Assembly: GCA_000828975.1 (NCBI GenBank)
Contig: AP014683.1
Coordinates: forward strand, 1-64,000
Reading direction: 5' to 3'
From: Burkholderiales bacterium GJ-E10
GTDB taxonomy: Bacteria > Pseudomonadota > Gammaproteobacteria > Burkholderiales > Burkholderiaceae_F
Length of the DNA stretch: 64,000 nucleotides
Made by a program: the position numbers and the translations under genes. Positions 28,662-37,237 of this stretch are shown in pieces (the stretch's first letter is position 1; every line of letters begins with the position of its first letter). The notes under the pieces were generated by a model. It worked only from the letters and a program-made list of their open reading frames with translations. It ran no database searches and was not told where the DNA came from.

Positions 28662-29752
28662 CCGGAGAGCCCGTCGGATTGCCCGGCGTGCAGGGCATCC
28701 TGGACGAACCCGCGCCCATCGACGGCGCGCAGATCGCCCGCGCGGTCGATGCCTTGCTGCACGGCGGCCTGGTCGCGTTCCCGACCGAAACCGTCTACGG
28801 CCTTGGCGCCGATGCCGCGCAAGCCGATGCCGTGGCGCGGATCTTCGACGTCAAGGGCCGGCCCCGCGGCCATCCGCTGATCGTCCATGTCGCCGGCATC
28901 GCAGCGGCCCAGGCCTGGGCCCGCGATGTCCCGCAGCATGCACGCGTTCTCATGGAACGGTTCTGGCCGGGCCCCCTCACGCTGATCCTGCCGCGGTCGG
29001 CGCGCGCTTCGGATGCGGTCACCGGGGGGCAGGACAGCGTCGGCCTGCGGGTGCCCGCGAACCCTTGGGCCCTGGCGTTGATTCACGGCCTGTGCGCCGG
29101 CAGGAACGATCCGGCGGCGGCGATCGCCGCGCCCAGCGCCAATCGCTTCGGCCGGATCAGCCCCACCCGCGCCGCGCACGTGCGCGCCGACCTCGGCGAA
29201 AAACCTCTGGGCGCGGTCGACGTCATCCTCGACGGCGGCGCCAGCACCGTGGGCATCGAATCGACCATCGTCGATTGCACCGGCGGGACCCTGCGCGTGC
29301 TGCGCCCCGGGTTCCTCCGCGCCGACGAGATCGCCGCCGCGGTCGCGGCGACCGGCGTGGCGGTCACCGTGGCATCCGACGACGAGGAGGCGCCCCGCGC
29401 CTCCGGCCGCCTGAAGGGCCACTACGCCCCGCGCAAGCCGCTCGAACTCGTCGCGCCCGAGGATCTCGGCCGGCGCATCGCCGCGCTGCGCCCGACCCGC
29501 CTCGCCGTGCTGGCGCCCGAAGCGGCCATGGCCGGCACCGGCCCCGCGCTCGCGCCCGACCTGGCGATGCGCCTGCCGGCGTCCGATGACGCCGATGCCT
29601 ACGCGCGCACGTTGTACGACCACCTCCGGGAGATGGACGCCAGCGGTGCCGACCGCCTGCTCGTCGCCGTGCCGCCGTCCGGCGCGCAGTGGGATGCGAT
29701 CCACGACCGGCTGCGCCGCGCGCAGGCCGGAAGCGACGCCGGCGCCGACTGA
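28658..29752 (+). CDS. tsaC: Threonylcarbamoyl-AMP synthase (Sua5/YwlC type)
   Basis: 364 residues, the long Sua5 form. The N-terminal YrdC domain has FPTETVYGLGADA, FDVKGRP and APSANRFGRISPT. The C-terminal Sua5 domain begins after about residue 235 (SGRLKGHYAPRKP). It makes threonylcarbamoyl-AMP for t6A37 tRNA modification. The TTG start at 28658 overlaps the purK stop (TTGA). Last gene of the pgk-to-tsaC run. Confidence 0.92.
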   Translation: MTGEPVGLPGVQGILDEPAPIDGAQIARAVDALLHGGLVAFPTETVYGLGADAAQADAVARIFDVKGRPRGHPLIVHVAGIAAAQAWARDVPQHARVLMERFWPGPLTLILPRSARASDAVTGGQDSVGLRVPANPWALALIHGLCAGRNDPAAAIAAPSANRFGRISPTRAAHVRADLGEKPLGAVDVILDGGASTVGIESTIVDCTGGTLRVLRPGFLRADEIAAAVAATGVAVTVASDDEEAPRASGRLKGHYAPRKPLELVAPEDLGRRIAALRPTRLAVLAPEAAMAGTGPALAPDLAMRLPASDDADAYARTLYDHLREMDASGADRLLVAVPPSGAQWDAIHDRLRRAQAGSDAGAD

Positions 29753-29800
29753 GGGGCGCCCCCGCAGGGCGGCGGTTCTCCTGCAGGTCCGGCGCGCGCC

Positions 29801-30385
29801 TCAGAGCGGCGTCTGCGTCAGCGCGTTGCGCAGTGCCAGTCCGCCGAGGATCACGAAGAGCAGACAGGCGACGGCATGCACCGCCTTGGCGGGCAGCCGG
29901 TCCGCAAACCGATGCCCGAGGGTGATGACCGGCACGTTGGCGAGCAGCATGCCGAGGGTCGTTCCCCCGACGACGGCAAACAGCGCATGGAAACGGGCTG
30001 CGAGTGCGATCGTCGCAACCTGGGTCTTGTCTCCCATCTCGGCGAGAAAGAATGCCATGGCGGTCGTCCCGAAGACGCCGAAACCGCTCCGGGGCGTCGC
30101 GACCTCGTCTTCCTCGAGCCGGTCGGGAACGAGGATCCACCCGGCCATGAAAAGGAAGGACGCAACGATGGCCCAGTCGAGGATGGCCGGGTTCAACATC
30201 CGCGACAGCCAGAGGCCGATCGCCCCCGCTCCGGTGTGATTGGCAAGGGTCGCCGCGAGCACGCCCAGGACGATCGGCGTCGGCTTGCGGTAGCGCGCCG
30301 CCAGGATCAGGGAAAGCAACTGGGTCTTGTCGCCGATTTCCGCCAGGGCGACGACGCTGGTCGAGACGAGAAAGGCCTGCAGCAA
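29801..30385 (-). CDS. GDT1/UPF0016 family Mn2+ or Ca2+ exporter
   Basis: 194 residues with six hydrophobic segments in two repeats. Each repeat carries the family motif E-x-G-D-K-T (ALAEIGDKTQLL, about 14-25; FLAEMGDKTQVA, about 112-123). GDT1/MneA-type proteins move divalent cations, in bacteria mainly Mn2+ export. It is last in the yqjD-yqjE-yqjK-like run. I found no yybP-ykoY manganese riboswitch in the 49-nt gap upstream. Confidence 0.9.
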   Translation of the reverse strand: MLQAFLVSTSVVALAEIGDKTQLLSLILAARYRKPTPIVLGVLAATLANHTGAGAIGLWLSRMLNPAILDWAIVASFLFMAGWILVPDRLEEDEVATPRSGFGVFGTTAMAFFLAEMGDKTQVATIALAARFHALFAVVGGTTLGMLLANVPVITLGHRFADRLPAKAVHAVACLLFVILGGLALRNALTQTPL

Positions 30386-30434
30386 AAGACTTCTCCGGGG
30401 CTCCGATGGACCCGACGCGCAGGCCGCATCGGAA

Positions 30435-30668
30435 TCATCGGTCGTGGTTTTGCGCGCCGCGCCAGCGCTTCACCAGGAGCTTGATCATCCCGGTCAGCAA
30501 TGCGCCGCGCATCGCTTGGCGGGATAGCTGATGCATCGCGCAATCGAACAGCGCCCGCTCCGGATGCGCCTCCAATCGGTCGAGGCGCGTTTCGATGTTG
30601 GCGCGTTGCAATCGTGCCGACAGAACCAGCAAATCGCGACGCCGCTCCAGCAGCTCAAGTTTGCTCAT
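30435..30668 (-). CDS. yqjK: YqjK-like small protein
   Basis: 77 residues, starting MSKLELLERRRDLL, with a C-terminal hydrophobic patch (MRGALLTGMIKLLVKRW). Size and position after yqjE match YqjK-like proteins. It overlaps yqjE by 14 nt. Function is not known. Confidence 0.7.
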   Translation of the reverse strand: MSKLELLERRRDLLVLSARLQRANIETRLDRLEAHPERALFDCAMHQLSRQAMRGALLTGMIKLLVKRWRGAQNHDR

Positions 30669-31050
30669 CAGGGTGCTTCTTGTCCAGCGCCTGTTCGTCG
30701 CCCTTGAGAATGGTGAGCGTCGCGTGCAGGAACGGCTTGCGCCCGGCGCTGTCCGAACGCAGCCACAACAGTGCCCCTGCGCCGCAAATCAGGAATGCGA
30801 GAGAAAAGAAGCCCAGCAGGAATCTGCGCAGTTCTGCCGGCACCGCGAGCACGATCCAGACCGCCCCCAGCAACAGACCAAAGAGCACGAAATTCAGCGC
30901 CATTCCCGCGATCAGCAGATCGCGGATCGCGCGGGTGCCGGTCTCCTGGATTTCGACGGCGAGAAGCTCCATCCGGGTCCGTACGGCCCGGATGGACGTC
31001 GCCACGATACCGCGCGCCCGGCCCACCAGCTTGCCCGGATCGCCCGCCAT
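30655..31050 (-). CDS. yqjE: YqjE/phage-holin-family membrane protein
   Basis: 131 residues with two adjacent transmembrane segments (about 45-70 and 77-100) and the family-like beginning RARGIVATSIRAVRTRMELLAVEIQE cut here at family level. It belongs to the YqjE (holin superfamily III-like) group, encoded with YqjD and YqjK; these are stress-linked inner-membrane proteins. The stop overlaps yqjK. Confidence 0.8.
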   Translation of the reverse strand: MAGDPGKLVGRARGIVATSIRAVRTRMELLAVEIQETGTRAIRDLLIAGMALNFVLFGLLLGAVWIVLAVPAELRRFLLGFFSLAFLICGAGALLWLRSDSAGRKPFLHATLTILKGDEQALDKKHPDEQT

Positions 31051-31060
31051 CGCGGGCGCT

Positions 31061-31387
31061 CTAGCGGCGGCCGATCAGATAGCCGAGCAGGCCGCCGATC
31101 ACCGCGCTGACCCCGACCGCCTGCCATGGATTCTGGTGAACGTATTCGTCCGTCGCGCTGGCCGCCGCCTTTGCGCTGCCGACCGCGCTCGCCTGAAACT
31201 CGTTCAGCCGCCCGCGCGCCTGGTTCAGCGATTCCTGCACGCGGCCCTTCATTTCCTTGATCCTGGCGTCCCCGTCGCTGCCCAGTGCTGCAAGCAGTTC
31301 CTCGGCATCCGCGACGACGTTGCGGAAGTCCTGCGCAAGCGCTTCGGCGGCTTTCGCCGAACTTTGTGTGCCGGCATCGATGGCCAT
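31061..31387 (-). CDS. yqjD: YqjD/ElaB-type DUF883 ribosome-associated membrane protein
   Basis: 108 residues. A long amphipathic helix (about 10-75) leads into YVHQNPWQAVGVSAVIGGLLGYLIGRR split across a tail-anchor segment at the C-terminus. DUF883 proteins of E. coli (YqjD, ElaB) attach stationary-phase ribosomes to the membrane. ATG 31387 has GGAG 6 nt upstream. First gene of the yqjD-yqjE-yqjK-gdt1 run. Confidence 0.9.
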   Translation of the reverse strand: MAIDAGTQSSAKAAEALAQDFRNVVADAEELLAALGSDGDARIKEMKGRVQESLNQARGRLNEFQASAVGSAKAAASATDEYVHQNPWQAVGVSAVIGGLLGYLIGRR

Positions 31388-31615
31388 GGTGATCTCCATT
31401 TGTTCCAGTTCAACCGCGGTTCCGCACCGGGAAACGCCGTCCCGCAAAGATCGTACCGCCGGAGCAGAGGGCGCCTTCCCGAGACTGCACGCTCAAGATA
31501 CTTCGTGCGGTGGGTGCGCGCAAGCTCCCGCGATCAACGCTTCGACGCACGCGGTGCGGCATCGCGAGGTGTCATGATCCAATCCCCGCCGCGGCGCGCC
31601 CTGGCGCCGCCCTGC

Positions 31616-31621
31616 TACAGT
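31616..31621 (+). promoter_or_regulatory. Extended -10 element for the ABC-F gene
   Basis: TGCTACAGT is an extended -10 (TG-n-TACAGT). The hexamer ends 5 nt before the ATG at 31627, so the mRNA would have almost no leader. No -35 match is seen. Confidence 0.4.
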
Positions 31622-31626
31622 ACGGC

Positions 31627-33489
31627 ATGACCCTGCTGACCCTGCTGGAAGGCGAACTTGCCTTCGGCATGACTCCTTTGCTGGACCGCGCGCACTTTGT
31701 TTTGCAGGAGGGCGAGCGGGTCGGGCTGATCGGCCGCAACGGCACCGGCAAGTCCTCTCTTCTGGCGGCGTTCGACGGCCGCCTTGCCCTCGATGACGGC
31801 GAGGTGCGCCGGCGCGAAGGCCTGCGCGTGGTGTACGTCGAGCAGGAGCCGGTGCTGCCGCCGGCGTCGACCTTCCTGGAATCCTTGTCCCAGCGGGCCG
31901 GCTGGGATGCCATGCAGGACGAACGCGAAGGGTGGCGACTGCGCGCGCGCCTGACCGAGGCCCTGCATCGCTTCGGGCTCGACGAGAGTGCCGATCCGGC
32001 GCGGGCCTCGGGCGGTGAACGCAAGCGCGCCGCGCTGGCGCTGGCCTTCGCGCTCGAACCCGAGCTGCTGATGCTCGACGAGCCGACCAACCATCTCGAC
32101 GTGAGCGCGATCGAGCAGCTCGAAGACTTCCTCATCGAAGAACAGCGGGCAAGCCGGGCGGCCATCGTCATCACCCATGACCGACGCTTTCTCGATCGCG
32201 TCGCTACGCGCATCGTCGAACTCGATCGCGGCCAGTTGCGGTCGTTCCCCGGGAACTTTTCCGCCTACGAGGAACGCAAGGCCGAACAACTCGCGGCCGA
32301 AGACGTCGTGCGGCGCAAATTCGACCGCTTCTGGGCGCAGGAAGAGGTGTGGATCCGCAAAGGCGTCGAGGCCCGCCGCACGCGCAACGAGGGCCGCGTA
32401 CGGCGACTGGAGCGTCTCCGCGTCGAGCGCAGCGAGCGGCGCGAGCGCCTGGGCTCGGTGCGCCTGCAGATCGACGCCGGCAACCGTTCGGGCAAGCTGG
32501 TGGCGGAGCTCGAGCGGGCAGGAAAGGATTTCGATGGCCGGCGGATCGTCGACGACCTGACCCTGCGGGTGATGCGCGGCGATCGCCTGGCCCTCGTCGG
32601 CCCCAACGGCGCGGGCAAGAGCACCTTGATCCAGATGCTGCTGGGCAAACTGGCGCCCGACCGCGGCACGGTACGCCTAGGCACCCAGCTGGAGATCGCC
32701 TATTTCGATCAGCTGCGCGAGCAGCTCGATCCCGAGCGCACGGTCGTCGAGACGATTTCGCCGGGGTCGGAATGGATCGAGATCGGCGCGACGCGCAAGC
32801 ACGTCATGAGCTACCTGGGCGACTTCCTGTTCTCGCCGCGCCGGGCCGATGCGCCGGTTCGCACGCTCTCCGGCGGCGAACGCAATCGTCTGCTGCTGGC
32901 GCGCCTGTTCGCGCGGCCCGCCAATCTGCTGGTGCTCGACGAACCCACCAACGATCTGGACATGGAGTCGCTGGAACTGCTCGAGTCCACCCTGGCGGAG
33001 TACGCCGGGACGCTGCTGTTCGTATCCCACGATCGCGCGTTCGTCGACAACGTCGCGACCCAGACCCTGGTGGCGATGGGCGACGGCACCTGGCGGGAAT
33101 TTCCCGGCGGGTATTCGGACGCTGCCGCGCAAGGGGCATTCCGGGCGTCCGGGCAGCCTGCGGCGCCGGATGTCGCTCCCGCCCCGGCCCCGCCCCGGCC
33201 GGGCAAGCCCGCGCGCGCGACCCGACGGGAGCCGCAGGACAAGCTGAGCTTCAAGGAGCAGCGGGAACTGGAGGCGGCGCCGGAGAAGATCGAAACCCTG
33301 GAAGCGGAGCTGGCCGAGATCCACGCGCGCAGCGGCAGCCCGGAGTACTACCGGACCGGCGCGGAACAGATGCGTGCCGACCGCGAGCGTTGCGAGCAGA
33401 TCGAGCGCGAACTCGCCCGGTGGTTCGAGCGCTGGTCGGATCTGGAGGCGCGCGCGCAGCGCGCGTCGATGCCCGGCTCCAGCGCCTGA
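31627..33489 (+). CDS. uup: ABC-F family ATPase (Uup-like)
   Basis: 620 residues with two ABC domains in one chain. Walker A motifs are GRNGTGKSS (about 37-45) and GPNGAGKST (about 327-335). Signature motifs are ASGGERKRAALA and LSGGERNRLLLARL, with Walker B LLMLDEPTNHLD and LLVLDEPTNDLD. The C-terminal domain (about 555-620) is charged and coiled-coil, as in Uup, which binds DNA or ribosomes. ABC-F proteins act on the ribosome and carry no membrane part. Convergent with the TusE-like gene. Confidence 0.9.
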   Translation: MTLLTLLEGELAFGMTPLLDRAHFVLQEGERVGLIGRNGTGKSSLLAAFDGRLALDDGEVRRREGLRVVYVEQEPVLPPASTFLESLSQRAGWDAMQDEREGWRLRARLTEALHRFGLDESADPARASGGERKRAALALAFALEPELLMLDEPTNHLDVSAIEQLEDFLIEEQRASRAAIVITHDRRFLDRVATRIVELDRGQLRSFPGNFSAYEERKAEQLAAEDVVRRKFDRFWAQEEVWIRKGVEARRTRNEGRVRRLERLRVERSERRERLGSVRLQIDAGNRSGKLVAELERAGKDFDGRRIVDDLTLRVMRGDRLALVGPNGAGKSTLIQMLLGKLAPDRGTVRLGTQLEIAYFDQLREQLDPERTVVETISPGSEWIEIGATRKHVMSYLGDFLFSPRRADAPVRTLSGGERNRLLLARLFARPANLLVLDEPTNDLDMESLELLESTLAEYAGTLLFVSHDRAFVDNVATQTLVAMGDGTWREFPGGYSDAAAQGAFRASGQPAAPDVAPAPAPPRPGKPARATRREPQDKLSFKEQRELEAAPEKIETLEAELAEIHARSGSPEYYRTGAEQMRADRERCEQIERELARWFERWSDLEARAQRASMPGSSA

Positions 33490-33561
33490 ATCGGTCCCGG
33501 CCTGCCGGAATGGCGCGTGCGGAACGGCGCATGGCTGTGCCGCTCCGCCCCCGTCCGGTGC

Positions 33562-33930
33562 TCAGGAAACGCTTCCGAAGCTCGGGTCCGTCGCGAGATA
33601 CGGCGCCTTGAGGCCGGCGAGGCGGCAGCCTTGGGCGACGGGACCGCCCGGGAAGAGCTGGTACAGCATCCGGATTCCGCCGTTGGGGTGAAATTGCTCG
33701 TCGAGCGCGTCGTGCAGTTCACGCATGTTGACGGGCTGGTCTTCATGCCGGGCGAAATAGGATTGCAAACTCCGGATCGCCTTCCAGTGGTCGTCGGTGA
33801 GCGCCAATCCTTCCGCCTTGGCCAGCGCCTCGGCCTGGCTTGGCGACCAGTGGAAGGGCGCATGGGGGAATGCCGCGGCAACATCGCGATCCCGGGTTGC
33901 GCCCATGATCTCTGCAGTGGTGGGCATCAT
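33562..33930 (-). CDS. TusE/DsrC-family protein lacking the penultimate Cys
   Basis: 122 residues. DsrC/TusE fold with FHWSPSQAEALAKAEGLAL, DDHWKAIRSLQSYF and NGGIRMLYQLFPGGPV. In the family, the flexible C-terminal arm ends in a GCV-type Cys used for sulfur transfer. Here the arm reads VAQGCRLAGLKAP and then ends SFGSVS. The only Cys (about 102) is at the CysB position and CysA is absent. A role in tRNA thiolation is therefore doubtful; a regulatory or alternative relay role is possible. Confidence 0.8.
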   Translation of the reverse strand: MMPTTAEIMGATRDRDVAAAFPHAPFHWSPSQAEALAKAEGLALTDDHWKAIRSLQSYFARHEDQPVNMRELHDALDEQFHPNGGIRMLYQLFPGGPVAQGCRLAGLKAPYLATDPSFGSVS

Positions 33931-34013
33931 GTTCGATCCTCCATCGGTCGGAGTGGATGAAGCATGCTCCCGCAGGTATAGGCCGCGCCGTCCCGGCCGT
34001 CAAGGTGCCGGCG

Positions 34014-34394
34014 TCAAGACCACGTTGCCGCCGCCGGTTCCCGGTGGTCCTTGCGGGGTGCAGCCGCCAACGGCGTTCCGGTGTGCCGGTTCCGCATCGT
34101 GTCCAAGCGGATCTGCCGGGAAACATTGTGCGGGAAGCGTGGATTCAGCACGCCCAAGGCCAGGGCCACCAGGATCGCGACGATGACCGTTTGCAGCGCG
34201 AAGACGACGGCAATCCCGCACAGTTCCGCGGCAACGCGCAACGTCTTTCCGGATCGGGACAATCGTGTCCATCGGCCATAAAGCCGGAAAGCCGGTTTGC
34301 GCAACGCCACGACCTCGCTGACGCCAAGGAACAGCGACAACACGACCCCGGCCATTACGGCTACGTATAGTTCTGGTTGTCCCATCCCGCCCAT
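34014..34394 (-). CDS. Hypothetical two-helix membrane protein
   Basis: About 126 residues with two transmembrane segments (YVAVMAGVVLSLFLG and VFALQTVIVAILVALALGVL, at about 10-30 and 58-82) separated by a basic loop. No family recognised. Three in-frame ATGs (34436, 34394, 34385) make the start uncertain. It is divergent from the pterin dehydratase gene. Confidence 0.45.
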   Translation of the reverse strand: MGGMGQPELYVAVMAGVVLSLFLGVSEVVALRKPAFRLYGRWTRLSRSGKTLRVAAELCGIAVVFALQTVIVAILVALALGVLNPRFPHNVSRQIRLDTMRNRHTGTPLAAAPRKDHREPAAATWS

Positions 34395-34616
34395 CCGGCA
34401 TGGTTTCGGCTTGCGACCGCGCGACCTGACCTCCATCGTGACAGTAGTCGCCGCTGGCAGTCGATGTCAACGACCGGGGCTGGTTGGCCGATCAATCGCC
34501 GGTTGGCGAGCACCCGAACGTCGCGAAAAAATGGACTAGCATGATCGGCAATCCCGGTACGGCGGCGCGCCCGCCGGGCACGAGCCCGCATCCGGCAAAA
34601 CGAACGAGGTGCTGCG

Positions 34617-34955
34617 ATGAGTGAACTGACGGAACGCAAATGCAAGCCCTGCGAGGGCGGCGTCGTACCGATGGAGCGCGAGGCGGCCGAGGCGCTGACC
34701 CGTGGCCTTGCGCCCGGCTGGGGCCTCTCGGAAGACGGGATTTCCCTGCGGCGCGAATTCCGCTTCCGGGACTTCTACCGCACCATGAGCTTCGTCAACG
34801 CCCTCGCGCACATCGCCAACATCGAGGACCATCATCCGGATCTCGAGATCGGCTACAACTATTGCCGCGTGCGCTACACGACGCACGCCATCCGGGGTCT
34901 GTCCGAGAACGATTTCATCTGCGCCGCGAAGATCGACCTCATCCCGCTCGGCTGA
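34617..34955 (+). CDS. phhB: 4a-hydroxytetrahydrobiopterin dehydratase
   Basis: 112 residues, normal length. PCD/DCoH fold with FRDFYRTMSFVNALAHIAN, EDHHPDLEIGYNYCRV and the trailing THAIRGLSENDF. It dehydrates the 4a-carbinolamine of pterin after aromatic hydroxylation. No phenylalanine hydroxylase is in the window, so its partner is elsewhere or it serves molybdopterin or pterin recycling. Confidence 0.93.
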   Translation: MSELTERKCKPCEGGVVPMEREAAEALTRGLAPGWGLSEDGISLRREFRFRDFYRTMSFVNALAHIANIEDHHPDLEIGYNYCRVRYTTHAIRGLSENDFICAAKIDLIPLG

Positions 34956-35047
34956 GCGTCCGCCGCCGAGAACCGGGATGCCGCATCTGCCATGAAAATT
35001 GCACCGTCGGACAACGGACTCCCATGGACATGACCCATCGGCCAAGT

Positions 35048-35064
35048 CCGGACACCCCGTCCGG
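35048..35064. promoter_or_regulatory. Inverted repeat upstream of the HTH-ferredoxin-reductase gene
   Basis: CCGGAC, ACCCC, GTCCGG: perfect 6-bp arms around 5 bp, 79 bp before the ATG. It could be an operator, including for autoregulation by the gene's own HTH part, or the end of the preceding transcript. No T-run follows. Confidence 0.35.
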
Positions 35065-35142
35065 CGATCGTCCAACGCTGCCTTGCAGCGCATAGCGCAA
35101 ACGCGAAGCCCCTACCAAGCGAGAACGTCGGGTTCCGAATCG

Positions 35143-36600
35143 ATGCGTACCCTGCCCTTGTCCCGTGTCGCGCAGATGCTCGCGGTTTCCCGTGGGCACC
35201 TGCAGCATCTCACGCGCGAAGGTTTGCTGCGTTCGCAGGACGGCATGGTGGATATCGAAGATTTGCAGCGGCTGTTTCCGCAGTTCGACCCGGTCGCAAG
35301 CGGCGCGCTCGAACACGTCGAACAGATCAAGCGCAACGCGTTCGGCCGTCGCGTGCGCGAGTACGTGCTACCCTCGCAGGAGGTGCTGGCACAACGTGCC
35401 GTAGCGCTCGAGGAAGAGCTTGCAGGTCTGCGCCGGACGGTAGCCGGCTACGAGCAACTCGTAACCACGCTCGACGGCGGCTTGCAGCGGCTCGCCGCGG
35501 ATCCTGGGTCCCGTGCATTGCGCCAGCAGTTGCAGCAGGGGCTCGCTGCGGTCGGCGGCGCGGATCGAGCGGCGGCCTCGTTTTCCTGCCGGGACGGAAT
35601 CCTGGGTTTCATGGCCTCCCAAGTCACAATGCATCCGAGCGGGCACCAGTTCGTGGTGGAAGGAAACGACACGATCCTGGAATCCGGCCTGAGAGCGGGA
35701 CTGGCTTTGAATTACGGCTGCGGCAACGGCAGCTGCGGTTTGTGTCGGGCGCGGCTGGTTTCGGGCGAGCCACTGCGGATCCGGCATTCAGACTATCCGA
35801 TGTCGGCTGCAGAGCGATCCCAGGGGTACCTGCTGACCTGCTGCCACACCGCCGCAAGCGACCTGGTAATCGAGACGATCGAGGGCACTGGTGCTTCCGA
35901 CATTCCCGAACAGCAGCTGGTTGCCCGGATCAAGGCGTTGCGGCCGCTGGGCAGTGACGTGCTCGAAGTGCACCTGCAGTTTCCGCGCTCCAGCCGCCTG
36001 CGCTTTCTTGCCGGGCAGCAGGCCGCACTGGGTATCGCGGCGCCAGGCGGCGATTTGCAGGGACGGTATCCGATCGCAAGCTGTCCGTGTGACGAACGCA
36101 ATCTGCGCTTTCACCTCGCGCGCGATGCGGCGGATCCGTTCGCCCAATACGCGTTCGGAGGCGCGATGCGCGTCAATGCCGAGGTTGGCGTTCGGGGCCC
36201 GTACGGAGACTTCGTGCTTGGCGATCCGCCGTCGCCGGACCTCGTATTCATCGCACACGATACCGGGTTTGCGCTGGTCCGCGGGATGATCGAGCAAGCG
36301 CTGGCCTTGGACGTCCCGAAACTGACATTGGCCTGGCTGGCAACGCGTGCTTCGGGCCACTATGCCGAAAACCTGGTCCTTGCCTGGCAGGATGCCTTCG
36401 AACAATTCCGGTATTTCGAGGCGGTCGACCCCGACCCTGCGCCGGGAGCAGCAAGGCTGCTCGCGCCGCTGCTGGCGGAGGCGTGGCGGCAATCGTCGGA
36501 GTACTTCATCGCCGGGTCGGATGAATTCGCGGACTACACCAAGACGGAGCTGGCGCGTGCCGGCGTTGCAGGGGATCGGGTGCACATTTTCCGGCGCTGA
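35143..36600 (+). CDS. HTH / [2Fe-2S] ferredoxin / FAD-NAD reductase fusion protein
   Basis: 485 residues from ATG 35143. Residues about 4-45 look like a MerR/excisionase-type helix-turn-helix (LSRVAQMLAVSRGHLQHLTREGLL). A coiled coil runs at about 85-135. A plant-type [2Fe-2S] domain (about 157-245) has Cys 193, 198 and 201 (CGNGSCGLC) and a fourth near 233. A ferredoxin-reductase module follows, with the FAD motif GRYPIAS (about 303-309) and a C-terminal NAD-binding part. The FAD motif is RYPIAS rather than the usual RxYS. It could be a redox-responsive DNA-binding flavoprotein or a reductase with a protein-binding N-terminus. No partner oxygenase is adjacent. Confidence 0.7.
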   Translation: MRTLPLSRVAQMLAVSRGHLQHLTREGLLRSQDGMVDIEDLQRLFPQFDPVASGALEHVEQIKRNAFGRRVREYVLPSQEVLAQRAVALEEELAGLRRTVAGYEQLVTTLDGGLQRLAADPGSRALRQQLQQGLAAVGGADRAAASFSCRDGILGFMASQVTMHPSGHQFVVEGNDTILESGLRAGLALNYGCGNGSCGLCRARLVSGEPLRIRHSDYPMSAAERSQGYLLTCCHTAASDLVIETIEGTGASDIPEQQLVARIKALRPLGSDVLEVHLQFPRSSRLRFLAGQQAALGIAAPGGDLQGRYPIASCPCDERNLRFHLARDAADPFAQYAFGGAMRVNAEVGVRGPYGDFVLGDPPSPDLVFIAHDTGFALVRGMIEQALALDVPKLTLAWLATRASGHYAENLVLAWQDAFEQFRYFEAVDPDPAPGAARLLAPLLAEAWRQSSEYFIAGSDEFADYTKTELARAGVAGDRVHIFRR

Positions 36601-36927
36601 TTTGGTCACCGTCTCGACGCTTGATCTCGTTTCCCCCGGTGCCAACAGACACGGGCATTGAAGGAGGGATGAACCGCCCCGATTTTTCCGGAGACCGGGA
36701 GTTTTGACGGATCCTGGTCGCGGCGATTCGCGGTGGAGGCCGAAAGTCCCCTTCGCGACGCGAGATTCCGGTCCCGGTAAGCCATGAGCGTCGGCACCGG
36801 GTCGATCGGTTGAGCTTGCGTGCGTCGGGTCCGCCGCGGTCTAATTCCATGGTCAAACCGACATTGGCGCGCCGCGGGGGGTGCTCGCGGCTAATAACAT
36901 CTCACCAACTGTTCAAGGAACGAGAAG
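36601..36927. other. Non-coding region before the cold-shock gene
   Basis: No gene is seen. The final part is probably a cspA-type untranslated leader, which in this family is often long and structured. I could not fix a promoter: TTGAGC at 36810 and TCTAAT at 36840 are too far apart to pair. Confidence 0.4.
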
Positions 36928-37131
36928 ATGGCTACTGGTACCGTCAAGTGGTTCAACGACGCAAAGGGGTTTGGATTCATTACGCCTGACGATGGCAGCA
37001 AGGATCTGTTCGCGCACTTCTCCGAGATCAAAGGCGGCGGCTTCAAGTCGCTGAGCGAGGGGCAGCGCGTGCAGTTCGTCGTCAAGCAGGGCGCAAAGGG
37101 CCCGCAAGCAACCGAAATCGAGATCATCTGA
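36928..37131 (+). CDS. cspA: Cold-shock protein, CspA family
   Basis: 67 residues. The RNP1-like motif [10 protein letters not shown] (about 14-23) and RNP2-like LFAHFSEI (about 31-38) define a single cold-shock domain, an RNA/DNA chaperone. Shine-Dalgarno AACGAGAAG lies just before the ATG. This type ([18 protein letters not shown] start) is common in Betaproteobacteria and may be constitutive or cold-induced. Confidence 0.95.
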   Translation: MATGTVKWFNDAKGFGFITPDDGSKDLFAHFSEIKGGGFKSLSEGQRVQFVVKQGAKGPQATEIEII

Positions 37132-37237
37132 TCATCCGACACCCTCAGGAGTGTGCGAGCGGCCACGGACTTGCCTTCCTCAGGGGGTGGGATCGTCGCG
37201 GCACCGATCTCGAACCGGATGAAGTGACCCAGTGTCG

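Noticed and set aside
30386-30434. Manganese (yybP-ykoY) riboswitch before the GDT1 gene
   Set aside because: The gap is only 49 nt and none of the conserved riboswitch sequence was seen; the gene is likely co-transcribed with yqjK.
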